Positions 1 through 7,955 of a stretch of 64,000 bases of DNA are shown in pieces. The translations under genes were made by a program, and so were the position numbers. Location of the stretch: NCBI RefSeq assembly GCF_003351345.1, contig NZ_QQTO01000016.1, positions 62,001-126,000 of the forward strand. The letters are read 5' to 3'. The notes beneath the pieces are model-generated. The model saw only the letters and a program-made list of their open reading frames with translations. It had not been told where the DNA came from and made no database searches. Origin of the DNA: Allobosea caraganae. Its GTDB lineage: Bacteria > Pseudomonadota > Alphaproteobacteria > Rhizobiales > Beijerinckiaceae. Every line of letters begins with the position of its first letter. The first letter of the stretch is position 1.

Positions 1-377
1 CGCCCGGCTTCACCGGCCCGTTCTTCGACAAGTACATCTTCCCCGGTGGCTATGCGCCGGCGCTGTCGGAGGTGTTCGCGGCCGTCGAGCAGACCGGGCT
101 CTGGCATTCCGACTGCGAGTTCTGGCGGCGGCACTACCACTGGACGCTGGAGGCCTGGCGCGAGCGCTTCATGGCGCGGCGCGAGGAGGTGGTGGCGATG
201 ATGGGCGAGCGCTTCGCGCGGATGTGGGAGTTCTACCTCTGCGCCTGCTCGATCTCGTTCGACATTGGCGGCGACATGGTGTTCCAGCTCCTGCTTGGCC
301 CGCATAAGAGCGCCGTGCCGGTGATCCGCGACTACATCACCGACGCGGAGAAAGAGCTGGAGGCGCGCGGCTTCTGA
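1..377 (+). CDS. Cyclopropane-fatty-acyl-phospholipid synthase family protein, C-terminal part
   Basis: Only the last 124 codons are in the window; the reading frame is already open at base 3 and the 5' end lies outside. The fragment contains an aromatic-rich stretch (FFDKYIFPGGYAP near its start, then FWRRHYHWTLEAWRERF and RMWEFYLCACSISF) that matches the C-terminal end of SAM-dependent cyclopropane-fatty-acid synthases, which methylenate unsaturated membrane lipids. It ends with TGA at 375-377 and converges on the leftward PAAR-like gene. The SAM-binding domain is not visible, so a related SAM methyltransferase of the same superfamily is possible. Confidence 0.8.
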   Translation, partial: PGFTGPFFDKYIFPGGYAPALSEVFAAVEQTGLWHSDCEFWRRHYHWTLEAWRERFMARREEVVAMMGERFARMWEFYLCACSISFDIGGDMVFQLLLGPHKSAVPVIRDYITDAEKELEARGF

Positions 378-395
378 GGCCCTTTGGAATTGGGC

Positions 396-788
396 TCAGG
401 TTGTCGAACTCGGCCCGGGCGCCTTCTGTGAGACCTTGACCATGCCGCCGAAGGCGCAGGCGCAGATGCTCTGGGCCGTCGCCAGCGGCACGCCCATATG
501 CGAGGAGCAGACCGATGACGGCGCCCAGGGCGCGGGGATCGTCGGCGTGCACGGCATCGGCGTCAGCGCGCCCTGCGCCGCCGCGGTGGCCGAGGCCACG
601 GTCGGATTGGCCAGGCTCTTGCACATGCCGAAGGGCATGATGTTCTTGCCGGGAACGATCTGGACGATGGTCGCGGCGGGCAATCCCGCCTCCGTCGGCA
701 CCGCCGGCAGCTGATCGGCGACGAACGGCGTCGGCATCGCGCCCATGCTGCACTCGAGCAGGGTCGCCGTGGTGAGGAACTGCGACAT
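396..788 (-). CDS. DUF4280 PAAR-like protein, probable type VI secretion tip
   Basis: This 130-residue protein has the layout of DUF4280 PAAR-like proteins: an early CSMGAMPTPF segment, NIMPFGMCKSLANPTVA in the middle, LTPMPCTPTIPAPW after it, and a late CACAFGGMVKV segment. Such proteins are thought to cap the VgrG spike of type VI secretion systems and to carry cargo. The start ATG is preceded by GGAAG at a suitable distance. It is the last gene of a leftward set with the 824-2413 and 2539-3828 genes, and the DUF2169 neighbour supports a type VI role. No toxin domain is fused to it. Confidence 0.8.
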   Translation of the reverse strand: MSQFLTTATLLECSMGAMPTPFVADQLPAVPTEAGLPAATIVQIVPGKNIMPFGMCKSLANPTVASATAAAQGALTPMPCTPTIPAPWAPSSVCSSHMGVPLATAQSICACAFGGMVKVSQKAPGPSSTT

Positions 789-823
789 CTAGGCGCTTCC
801 CGATCGCTGATGATGAACGTGCT

Positions 824-2413
824 TCAAGATCCGATGCGGGGCAGGGGCATGATCGGCGGCACGGGCACGTGCTGGATCTGCGCTCCGATATTCTTGACCG
901 CCGTGCCGCCGATCTCCACGGTCCCGGTATTGGCCACGATCCTCACGCCGGCATTGGTGATATGGATGCCGTTGGCGCCGCAGCGCAGCACCATGCCGGT
1001 GCTGGTGATGTCGATCCTTGGCGCCAGCGGATCCTCGACTGGGACCTGCAGGTTCCGGGCCTGAACCGCTGCCAGGACAGCACCTGCTGCCGCTGTGACC
1101 GCGCTCAGCAGGGCGCAGCTTTCATACATGTAGATGCCCGCATCCAGGTCGGTCCGGAGGCCATGGGCGTTGTCGGGCTCCGCCTCGTCGGCACCGGCCG
1201 GGCCGAGCTTCTGCGCCGAGGTGACCAGCAGCGTCGCGTTATAGGCAAGGAACGCGCCCATCTGCGCGGCCGTCGCCGCATAGGCCGCGACCTTGTAGGC
1301 CGTGGCCGCGGTCTGGAACGGCAATGAGCCGAGATCCCTGACCTTGAGCGTGATCTTCTCGTTGGCGGAGATGGTGTTCTGGTCGTTCTGGGTCCAGCGG
1401 CCGGCAGTGCCCTTGCTGACCGCACCTTCCCCGCCGATCTCGATGCCCCAGCTCTTGCTCAGCTCGATCTTGCCCGAGATCGAGGTCTCGTAGGCGAGCC
1501 CAATCGAGTGGTCGATCTTGGCGCCGACGGAGACTCCGTAGGAGGAGTTGAAGGAGACGTCTCCCTTGTTCGCGGCGGAGAAGTCGAGGCTCATGCCGCG
1601 CTTGAATTCCTGCTTGTACCAGCCGGTGACGCCCTTCCGCTTCATCTCGACCGCGACGATCTTCCGGTCGACCTCGCCGGGCTTGGCTTTCCCCTCCTTG
1701 ACGCGCTTCTCGTCGTCCTCGCTGGGGTATTCGTAGGTGACCTCGTAGTTCTCGCCGACGATCTCGATCGCCTTCTCGTCCGCGATCACGTTGAACGACT
1801 TGTTGGTGTAGAGATTGATGTCGCGCTTGGTCCAGACGTTGAGCTCGCCATCGCTGTACAGGCCGATGCCGGGCTCGTATTTCTGGTCCATCAGCAGGTC
1901 GGACCCGCGCTCCAGCGGCTTGCCGTCCTGGCCCGTCAGCTTCGGCTCGGGCTTGCCGACGCGCAGGTAGTTGAGGCCGGGCTTGAACTTGCCGGCGTTG
2001 TCGGGATCGGCCTCGAAGGTCTGGTCGACGACCTGAAACAGCGCCGCGCCGTCAAGGACGCGAACGTCGAAATTGCTTTTGAGATAGCCGCTGAAGCGCC
2101 CGCCGGTGATGAAGCTCGCTCCCGTATGCGGGGTGAACATCAAGGCGCGCTTGACGTCGGCGAGCGCGTCCGTCAGGGCCGGTGCGGTCGTGACGTCGTT
2201 GGTGTAGGTCGGCAGGTTTTCCGCCGGGATGCCCGCTGCGGCGCTGCGGGCGATTTGGGCATCGGTTTCGGTCGTGCCCTGCTCGGTCAGGCGGGGATAG
2301 CCCAGGCGCAACCGGGTATCGATGCCCACAGCCGGTTGATTGGCGCCGAGCAAAGGCTGATCGACATCGGCCGAGTCGGTCGCCTGGAAGAGCATGTCGC
2401 TGTTGGTGACCAT
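824..2413 (-). CDS. Hypothetical type VI secretion-associated protein
   Basis: This 529-residue protein starts at an ATG preceded by AGGAAG. I do not recognise a named family. Residues about 190-350 are rich in alternating charged and polar beta-type segments (for example LYSDGELNVWTKRDINLYTNKSFNV). A hydrophobic alanine-rich stretch follows at about 370-460. The last 70 residues (ITSTGMVLRCGANGIHITNAGVRI and on) resemble the repeated beta-strand units of VgrG-like spike tails. It lies between a DUF2169 gene and a PAAR-like gene on the same strand, so a role as cargo or spike extension is inferred from context. It could be an effector with an unrecognised toxic domain. Confidence 0.6.
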   Translation of the reverse strand: MVTNSDMLFQATDSADVDQPLLGANQPAVGIDTRLRLGYPRLTEQGTTETDAQIARSAAAGIPAENLPTYTNDVTTAPALTDALADVKRALMFTPHTGASFITGGRFSGYLKSNFDVRVLDGAALFQVVDQTFEADPDNAGKFKPGLNYLRVGKPEPKLTGQDGKPLERGSDLLMDQKYEPGIGLYSDGELNVWTKRDINLYTNKSFNVIADEKAIEIVGENYEVTYEYPSEDDEKRVKEGKAKPGEVDRKIVAVEMKRKGVTGWYKQEFKRGMSLDFSAANKGDVSFNSSYGVSVGAKIDHSIGLAYETSISGKIELSKSWGIEIGGEGAVSKGTAGRWTQNDQNTISANEKITLKVRDLGSLPFQTAATAYKVAAYAATAAQMGAFLAYNATLLVTSAQKLGPAGADEAEPDNAHGLRTDLDAGIYMYESCALLSAVTAAAGAVLAAVQARNLQVPVEDPLAPRIDITSTGMVLRCGANGIHITNAGVRIVANTGTVEIGGTAVKNIGAQIQHVPVPPIMPLPRIGS

Positions 2414-2436
2414 CGGTTCTGCTTCCTGTTGCCGCG

Positions 2437-2542
2437 CTCTAGATCGCCGTGCGTCCTACCGCGCAAAGTGGCGATCTAGACCTTTGTTGTTGCATCGGAT
2501 TTTTCCGAAAACCGGATTTCGCTTTTCGGTCCGATGCTCTAG
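2437..2542. repeat. Two-hairpin intergenic repeat, copy A
   Basis: The element holds two adjacent inverted repeats: CTAGATCGCC paired with GGCGATCTAG, then GCATCGGA paired with TCCGATGC, with AAAA/TTTT-flanked arms inside the second. A second copy lies at 4016-4125. The right edge (GATGCTCTAG) supplies the TAG stop codon of the leftward DUF2169 gene. The fold suggests a terminator-like or REP-like element. Confidence 0.8.
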
Positions 2543-3828
2543 CGCGCCTTCATCGAGGCCGTCATGGCTTCGAGCTCGGCGGTCTTGCTCTGCATCAGCT
2601 CGATCAGCATCGCGAACTTGGCGTCGGGGGTCGGGGCGGCGTCGAATTTCGCGATGACGGCCTCGTCGACCTTGGCGTCGACCAGGGTCTTGCGGGCATC
2701 GCCAAGCGCGGCCTGTTCGTCGCGCGCGAGCTTGACCGCGTTTGCTTCCGGCTCGGGGCCCTTCAGCTTGAGGTAGTCCTGATAGTGGGCGGCGACGGAG
2801 GCCGGCTCGTCGGTCAACAGCTCTTCCGCGAGATAGACTGCCTGGATCTCGCTCCCGCCCTGGAGCCGTGGCAGGAAGCGCTGGCGCCAGATCAGCTGCA
2901 GGCGCTCGCTGGTCATGTCGATATGGACGGTGTCCAAGTCGAGCGGGACCTCGCCGAACTTGAGCTTCTCGCCCTCGCCGGTCAGTGCCTCGATGAAGCA
3001 GCGCAGGCGCTTGCCCGGCAGGGCTGTGGTGAAGCTCGCATGGTCCGGATGCATGTTGGTGAGCTCGATGCGCTCGTCGCCGGTCCAGTAGCCGCTCTTC
3101 AGGCACTGGTCGTCCGGCGCGGCCTGGGCTGCGCGCGGATCGTGGTCGCGCGGCCGGAGCGGCGCGACGAACGTGGCCCAATGCTGGTCGCGCGTGCCCT
3201 CGCGGCCGAAGCGAGGCTGCCAGTTCGGCGAGATCGGCGCGAAGCAGGCCGGCGGCAGCAGATGGTCGTGGCCGCGGATCGGCAGGTCGGGCGATTCGAT
3301 GTTGGCGAGGTAGAGGAATTTCCGGCCATCCTCGGCGGTCCAGGGCTCGATGCCGCGCCCCATCGGGTTCTCGGGCAGGTTCAACCCGCCGAAGGCGCGC
3401 TCCCAGCGCAGCGGCATCTGGATGAAGGGGGCCGGGCCCTCGATCATGAACTGGCCCTGCGGGTCGCGCAGCCAGACGCGGTCGCCGAAGACGCGCAGGT
3501 GCTTGCTGATGGGGCCGATGGTGAGGCCGGCATCGACGGATGGCGCCGGGTAATTGTCCGGCGCGTGGCAATTGGCGGTGAGCAGCACCTCGCCGAAGGG
3601 CTTGAACGGCACGAGGTCGCTGGCATAGCGCAGGCTGCGGCCGATCTCGTCCATGTAGCGCTCGTCGCCGGCGAAATCGGCCTGCTCCTCGGCCGGCAGC
3701 GTCGTCGGCATGCGCCAGTTCTGCAGCGAGAACGTGGCCTTGACGATGAAGCTCAGCTCCGGTTTGGCCGGGTCGAGCGTGCTGTCGAGCGGGATGAATT
3801 TGTAGGGGAGCGACGAGAACAGTTTCAT
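2539..3828 (-). CDS. DUF2169 domain protein, type VI secretion adaptor-like
   Basis: This 429-residue protein begins MKLFSSLPYKFIPL and contains the DUF2169 pattern: SFIVKATFSL near residue 40, then conserved segments such as APFIQMPLRWERAFGG and NLPENPMGRG. DUF2169 proteins accompany PAAR/VgrG cargo loci and are believed to help load effectors onto the spike. I chose the ATG at 3828; an upstream TTG at 3882 would add 18 residues without family support. It is the first gene of the leftward set ending in the PAAR-like gene. Its stop codon lies in repeat copy A. Confidence 0.85.
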   Translation of the reverse strand: MKLFSSLPYKFIPLDSTLDPAKPELSFIVKATFSLQNWRMPTTLPAEEQADFAGDERYMDEIGRSLRYASDLVPFKPFGEVLLTANCHAPDNYPAPSVDAGLTIGPISKHLRVFGDRVWLRDPQGQFMIEGPAPFIQMPLRWERAFGGLNLPENPMGRGIEPWTAEDGRKFLYLANIESPDLPIRGHDHLLPPACFAPISPNWQPRFGREGTRDQHWATFVAPLRPRDHDPRAAQAAPDDQCLKSGYWTGDERIELTNMHPDHASFTTALPGKRLRCFIEALTGEGEKLKFGEVPLDLDTVHIDMTSERLQLIWRQRFLPRLQGGSEIQAVYLAEELLTDEPASVAAHYQDYLKLKGPEPEANAVKLARDEQAALGDARKTLVDAKVDEAVIAKFDAAPTPDAKFAMLIELMQSKTAELEAMTASMKAR

Positions 3829-4015
3829 CAAAGGGAGTCCGGCCTGCCCTCGGTAACGTGCGCGAGGTTCCTTAATCGACAAAGGTTAAGAGGTCGCCGC
3901 TACATGGTTATGACGGCAATCTTGTCCGTGACTTGCGATTCATATTGTAATAGTTAGCCGGTTTATTTTGCGCCGATGCCGGGTGATCCTGCGCAATGCG
4001 CGGAAAGCGGACGTA

Positions 4016-4125
4016 AGCTAGATCGCGGTGCATCCATTCGGATGCACAATTGGCGATCTAGCTCTTTGATCCAGCATCGGATTGTTCCGAAAACCGGTTC
4101 CCACTTTTCGGTCCGATGCTTTAGC
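4016..4125. repeat. Two-hairpin intergenic repeat, copy B
   Basis: This is the second copy of the element at 2437-2542. It has CTAGATCGC/GCGATCTAG arms followed by GCATCGGA/TCCGATGC arms with the shared core CCGAAAACCGG. Its right edge GATGCTTTAG supplies the TAA stop of the leftward GNAT gene, just as copy A supplies the stop of the DUF2169 gene. Confidence 0.8.
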
Positions 4126-4636
4126 CCAGATCAAGCGCCAGCAGCGCCTCGTCATGGAAGACGCCATCGACGTGAAGTGCCCGGGATTCGATGCCGTAGG
4201 GTTCGAAGCCGAGCCTGTCGTAGAGGCGGTAGGCCGCGCGATTCGTGGTGACGACATTGGCTTGCAGGACCAGGACGTGGCGGCGCGCATGGTCGATCAC
4301 CGTGCTGACCAGTGTCTCGCCGAGGCCGTGGCCGCGCGCGGCCGGGGCGACGTAGACGCCCCAGAGCTTGCCCCTGTGCCGGGTCTTGGGCGAGTTCATG
4401 GCGAGGAAGCCGGCCGTGCCGACGAGGGCATCGTCGAGGAAGGCGCCGAAGACCTGGCTCGGCGATTCCGGTGAAAGCCTGGTTGCGAAGAAGGCGAGGG
4501 GCTGCGCCGCCTCCTCAGCATGGCTGGCGCCGAAGGCCTCGGGCGCGCTCTGCAGCGCGGCGAGGCGCAGGCTCCGAAAGGCTTCGGAATCGTCAGGGCC
4601 AAGCGGCCTGATCAGGATCGTGCTCTCGCTCGCCAT
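4121..4636 (-). CDS. GNAT family N-acetyltransferase
   Basis: This 171-residue single-domain protein has the GNAT fold signature. There is an N-terminal IRPLGPDDSEAFRSLRLAAL strand-helix, a central LVGTAGFLAMN beta pair, and the acetyl-CoA binding motif in LWGVYVAPAARGHGLGETLV (the Q/RxxGxG/A loop appears as RGHGLG). Near the C-terminus VVTTNRAAYRLYDRLGFEPYG is the typical NxxAxxLYxxxGF segment. The substrate cannot be told. It starts at an ATG and ends in repeat copy B. It stands alone between the type VI set and the EamA transporter. Confidence 0.88.
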   Translation of the reverse strand: MASESTILIRPLGPDDSEAFRSLRLAALQSAPEAFGASHAEEAAQPLAFFATRLSPESPSQVFGAFLDDALVGTAGFLAMNSPKTRHRGKLWGVYVAPAARGHGLGETLVSTVIDHARRHVLVLQANVVTTNRAAYRLYDRLGFEPYGIESRALHVDGVFHDEALLALDLG

Positions 4637-4705
4637 TGCGCGAACGAGAGCACGGGATCGGCATGCGCCGCAAGCAGGTCAACGCTTCAGGTTGCCGCAA
4701 GCGGG

Positions 4706-5605
4706 TCAGCGCTTCAGGTTGACGATGACGACGCCGGCGAGCGCCATCAGGCCGCCGACGATCCCCAGCGCGCTCGGCACTTCGCCGAGCCAGAGGAAGC
4801 CGATCAACGTCGCGATCGGCGGCACGCAATACTGGAAATTGGAGGCGCGGGCGGCCGGCAGCCGCGAGAGCGTGATCGCCCAGGTGCCGTAGGCGGCGAG
4901 GCTGGAGACGATGGCGAGGTAGAGCACCGAGAACAGCGCCTCGGTCGAGGCGACCTGCGCCTGCGCGATGGCGTTCGGCAGGAGCGGCGAGAGCGCGAGC
5001 CCGCCGATCGCCATGTTCCAGGCGGCGACCGAGAGCGGCTTGTGCCGGGCGAAGAGCGGCTTCTGCACCACCGTGGTGATGGCATTGCAGAAGGCGGCGC
5101 CAAGGATCAGCAGGACGCTGATGCCGATGTCGAGGCTGAGCCCGTTGCCAAGCGCGATCAGCCCGATGCCGGCAAAGGAGACGGCGGTGCCGAGCCAGGA
5201 GATCAGGCTGAAGCGCTCTCCGAGAATGAGCATCGCCAGTGCGGCGGTCATGATCGGGTTGGTGTTGATGATGAAGCTGGCGGCGCCGGCCGGCACGACG
5301 GTCTGGCCGAGATTGAGCAGCACGGCATAGCCCGCGATGAAGACGATGCCACCGACCAGGAAGCGCCAGATGTCGCTCGCCGCCGGCAGCGGCGCGCGGG
5401 TGAGGACGAGGAAGAGCGCGGCCGGCACGCCGGCGAGCGCGAAGCGTAGCGCGGCCATCTCCAGCGGGCCGAAGCTGCCCAGGCCGGCGCGGATCGCCGG
5501 GAAGGAGGAGGCCCAGGCGATCACGGTGAAGCTGATCGTGAAGATCAGCGTGGCGTCGAAGACGGGGCGTGATCCGGCCGGCAGGGCGGGGGAGGCGGAG
5601 GTCAT
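4706..5605 (-). CDS. EamA/DMT family transporter
   Basis: The 299-residue protein has about ten hydrophobic segments arranged as two EamA halves, for example FTISFTVIAWASSFPAIRAG in the first and SVLYLAIVSSLAAYGTWAI in the second. These inner-membrane permeases export amino acids or other metabolites; the substrate is unknown. I start at the ATG at 5605, preceded by GAGGA about 10 bases upstream, rather than at an earlier in-frame codon at 5668. It is divergent from a LysR regulator at 5691, a common arrangement in which the regulator controls the transporter. A short imperfect duplication of the motif CGCTTCAGGTTG lies at its 3' end (about 4680-4720). Confidence 0.88.
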   Translation of the reverse strand: MTSASPALPAGSRPVFDATLIFTISFTVIAWASSFPAIRAGLGSFGPLEMAALRFALAGVPAALFLVLTRAPLPAASDIWRFLVGGIVFIAGYAVLLNLGQTVVPAGAASFIINTNPIMTAALAMLILGERFSLISWLGTAVSFAGIGLIALGNGLSLDIGISVLLILGAAFCNAITTVVQKPLFARHKPLSVAAWNMAIGGLALSPLLPNAIAQAQVASTEALFSVLYLAIVSSLAAYGTWAITLSRLPAARASNFQYCVPPIATLIGFLWLGEVPSALGIVGGLMALAGVVIVNLKR

Positions 5606-5690
5606 GGGTTGGTCCTCGGGTGGGACGACAGGTTGCCCCGATAGACGCCCGATCGAGCTGATTGACAAACGAGTAATTGAGGGATGATCT

Positions 5691-6629
5691 GTGAGTATGG
5701 ATCACAGCTCGGCCTTGCCCCCACTCGACACGCTGCGCGCCTTCGAGGCCGCCGCCCGCTCCGGCAGCTTCTCGGCCGCGGCCGAGGCGCTGAACCTGAC
5801 CCATGGCGCGATCAGCCGGCAGGTCGCCAAGCTCGAGCATTGGCTGGGCACGCGGCTCTTCACCCGGCAGGCGCGCGGCGTGGCGCTGACGCCGGAGGGG
5901 CAACGGCTGATGCAGCGCACGCAGGAAGCTTTCGCATTGATCGCGGATACCTCCGACCGCTGGAGCGAGCCGCGCGGCGCTGCGGTGGTGCGCTTCAGTG
6001 CGATTCCCTCGGTGTGCAGTTTGTGGCTGATGCCGCGGCTGAAGCGGTTGGAGACGGGCGACCCGCAATTGCGCATCCTGCTGCAGATCGACCATCGCCG
6101 CGTCGATCTCGAAAGCGAGGGCATCGACCTCGCCATCCGCTGCGGGCGCGGCGGCGCGCCGGGCCGGGTCTCGGTGCAGCTCTTCGAGGAATGGTGCTTC
6201 CCGATCGCCTCGCCGGAGCTGGCGCAGGCCATAGGCGCGGGCAAGCCGGAGCGCCTGCTTGAGCAGCCGCTGATCCATGATTCCGATGCGGCCGGCTGGC
6301 GCGCCTGGTTCCTGGCGCAGGGGCTCGACTATCGGCCGCGACCGCAGGACCGCCGCTTCGAGGATTATAACCTCGTGCTGGACGCCGCTGCCGCCGGGCT
6401 CGGCGTCGCAATGGCGCGCCCGCCTCTGGCGCAGGGGCAGATCGATGCGTGGCGGCTTGCCGTGGTCGACAAGCGCACGGCGCTCAACCCGGTTTCCTAC
6501 TGGCTCGACCGGCCGCTCGGCCAGCCACGTCCGGCCGCGATGGCGCTGGCGACGCGGATTGCCGCGGAGGCCGGCCTGCCGCAGGCTCGGCTTGCCGCGT
6601 TCCTGAAGAGCGAGGCGAGGGCGGCTTAA
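5691..6629 (+). CDS. LysR family transcriptional regulator (GcvA-like)
   Basis: This 312-residue protein has an N-terminal winged HTH (LDTLRAFEAAARSGSFSAAAEAL, then HGAISRQVAKLEHWLG at about residues 30-47). A LysR effector-binding domain follows, with IDLAIRCGRG near residue 145, a phrase typical of GcvA-like regulators. The GTG at 5691 sits 6 bases after GAGGGA; an ATG two codons later is an alternative. It faces away from the EamA transporter across an 85-base gap that likely holds both promoters and its binding site. Control of that transporter is inferred from this arrangement. Confidence 0.9.
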   Translation: MSMDHSSALPPLDTLRAFEAAARSGSFSAAAEALNLTHGAISRQVAKLEHWLGTRLFTRQARGVALTPEGQRLMQRTQEAFALIADTSDRWSEPRGAAVVRFSAIPSVCSLWLMPRLKRLETGDPQLRILLQIDHRRVDLESEGIDLAIRCGRGGAPGRVSVQLFEEWCFPIASPELAQAIGAGKPERLLEQPLIHDSDAAGWRAWFLAQGLDYRPRPQDRRFEDYNLVLDAAAAGLGVAMARPPLAQGQIDAWRLAVVDKRTALNPVSYWLDRPLGQPRPAAMALATRIAAEAGLPQARLAAFLKSEARAA

Positions 6630-6649
6630 GGCCGTCTTCCCGGACGAGC

Positions 6650-6845
6650 CCGCCCCTGCCCGTCATGGTCGGCCTTGTGCCGACCATCCACGTCTTCGCT
6701 TATCGCGGGCACCGTTCAAGACGTGGATGCTCGGGACAAGCCCGAGCATGACGGTGAGGGCGATGCTCTACGATGGATCCCGGAGCTCCGCTTCGCTTCG
6801 TCCGGGATGACGCGGTCAGGTTGTCGCCAAGTTCCGGCTTGTCTT
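6650..6845. repeat. REP-like palindromic cluster
   Basis: Three palindromes lie between the LysR gene and the prephenate dehydrogenase-like gene: GGTCGGCCTTGTGCCGACC, GATGCTCGGGACAAGCCCGAGCAT, and a longer GATCCCGGAG...TCCGGGATGAC pair around 6775-6812. Similar GCTCGGG/CCCGAGC units recur near 19790. They resemble repetitive extragenic palindromes and could end transcription from both sides. Confidence 0.7.
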
Positions 6846-7616
6846 GGCTGGTGCGGACTTGTGCCCATTCTCCAGCAACATCCGCATCTCCTCGGCAAGG
6901 TCGAAGAACTGGTCGCGAACCGCCTTGGCATGCGGATTGGCGCGCTCGATCGCGAGGAAGACGCCGGGCGCGTCGTAGCGCACCATCTCTGTCGCCTGCA
7001 TCAGGAGGTCGAAGCTCGCGGTGGTCATCCGGCGCGGCAGCGGCTCCATCCGCACCAGGATCTTGGCGATGAGATGGGTCAGGCCCTGGACCATGGCCGC
7101 CTCACGGTCATGCGCGTCGGGCGTGGTCATGATCACCTTGAGGCGGAGCACCTTGCGCAGGAAGGCAGCGATACGCCAGGCGCTGCGGCCACGGATCGGG
7201 CAGAGGGCGATCTTCAGGCCACTTATGCCGTTTCGTCCGCTTTGCGGGCCGAAGAGCGGATGCGTGCCGATGATCTCGACATGCTCGGGTAGCCCGGCCT
7301 GCATCGCGATGGCCGGGCCGATCTTGACGGAGCCGACATCGAGCACGATGGCGCCGGCGCGCAGATGTGGGCTCAGCGCCGCGAGTGCTGCCGGAAGCTG
7401 GTCGACCGGAACGGCCAGGATCACGAGACCGCAAGCAGCGATGCCGGCGATGTCGGTCGGCGTCAGCCCCTTACCCGAACTATCGGCCGTCGCGGGCTGG
7501 CCGGGATCGAAGACCGAGAGTGCAAAATGCGGCTGAAGATGCGTGGCCATCAGCCGGCCGAAGGCGCCGAAGCCCATGACGCCGATTGAGGAGATCTGTC
7601 TGCGTGGGGTGTGCAT
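6816..7616 (-). CDS. Prephenate dehydrogenase/arogenate dehydrogenase family protein
   Basis: This 266-residue protein starts with an NAD(P)-binding Rossmann motif (IGVMGFGAFGRLMATHL, GxGxxG type). It continues with LVILAVPVDQLPAAL and the conserved IGTHPLFGPQSG segment, the hallmark of TyrA-type dehydrogenases that oxidatively decarboxylate prephenate or arogenate for tyrosine synthesis. DREAAMVQGLTHLIAK near residue 170 is also typical of the C-terminal helical domain. It is monocistronic, flanked by palindromic repeats on both sides. It is shorter than many bacterial TyrA proteins because it lacks an ACT or chorismate mutase domain. Confidence 0.85.
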   Translation of the reverse strand: MHTPRRQISSIGVMGFGAFGRLMATHLQPHFALSVFDPGQPATADSSGKGLTPTDIAGIAACGLVILAVPVDQLPAALAALSPHLRAGAIVLDVGSVKIGPAIAMQAGLPEHVEIIGTHPLFGPQSGRNGISGLKIALCPIRGRSAWRIAAFLRKVLRLKVIMTTPDAHDREAAMVQGLTHLIAKILVRMEPLPRRMTTASFDLLMQATEMVRYDAPGVFLAIERANPHAKAVRDQFFDLAEEMRMLLENGHKSAPAKTSRNLATT

Positions 7617-7955
7617 CGCGTCGTCCTTGAGAGGGCCGCGATGCCGGGTGACTGCCTGAATTCATCAACCGCCAGCGCGGCGGTTGAGCATGGAAATGCA
7701 ACCCGCCTTATGAGGACGGGGCGTAATAGTTCCGGGCGAGAAGGCAGGACATGGTCATGACGCGCTTAAATCGCGTGCTGGATGGCCTGTCAATGCGGGA
7801 GCCATTCGAAACCTGAGCCCTCATCCTGAGGAGCGCCGCAGGCGCGTCTCGAAGGATGTTCCAGGAGGTTCGGAAGCCCGCTGGTTCACCCTTCGAGACG
7901 CCGCTTCGCGGCTCCTCAGGGTGAGGGCTGAGAGTTTGCTAGGGCGGCCGCCTTG
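7617..7955. other. Intergenic region, no gene seen
   Basis: About 340 bases separate the TyrA-like gene start from the carA stop. The only structure I see is the inverted-repeat element at 7815-7930. The remaining 200 bases upstream of the TyrA-like gene presumably contain its promoter, but I could not pick out convincing boxes. Confidence 0.6.
7815..7930. repeat. Inverted-repeat element, copy 1 (CCCTCATCCTGAGGAGC type)
   Basis: The arms read CCCTCATCCTGAGGAGC...GTCTCGAAGGATG on the left and CCTTCGAGACGC...GCTCCTCAGGGTGAGGG on the right, forming one long stem of about 45 bases per arm. A related copy lies at about 22508-22665. This is an abundant intergenic element type in Hyphomicrobiales genomes and probably sits downstream of carA as a stem-loop. 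Confidence 0.8.

Noticed and set aside
1508..2479. Long open frame on the plus strand opposite the 824-2413 gene
   Set aside because: It is antisense to a gene with better codon use and start signal; its translation has no family resemblance and is typical of shadow frames in GC-rich DNA.
5640..5690. TTGACA box upstream of the LysR gene as its -35 element
   Set aside because: A -10 box at the right distance would lie at the start codon itself, so the match is probably accidental.
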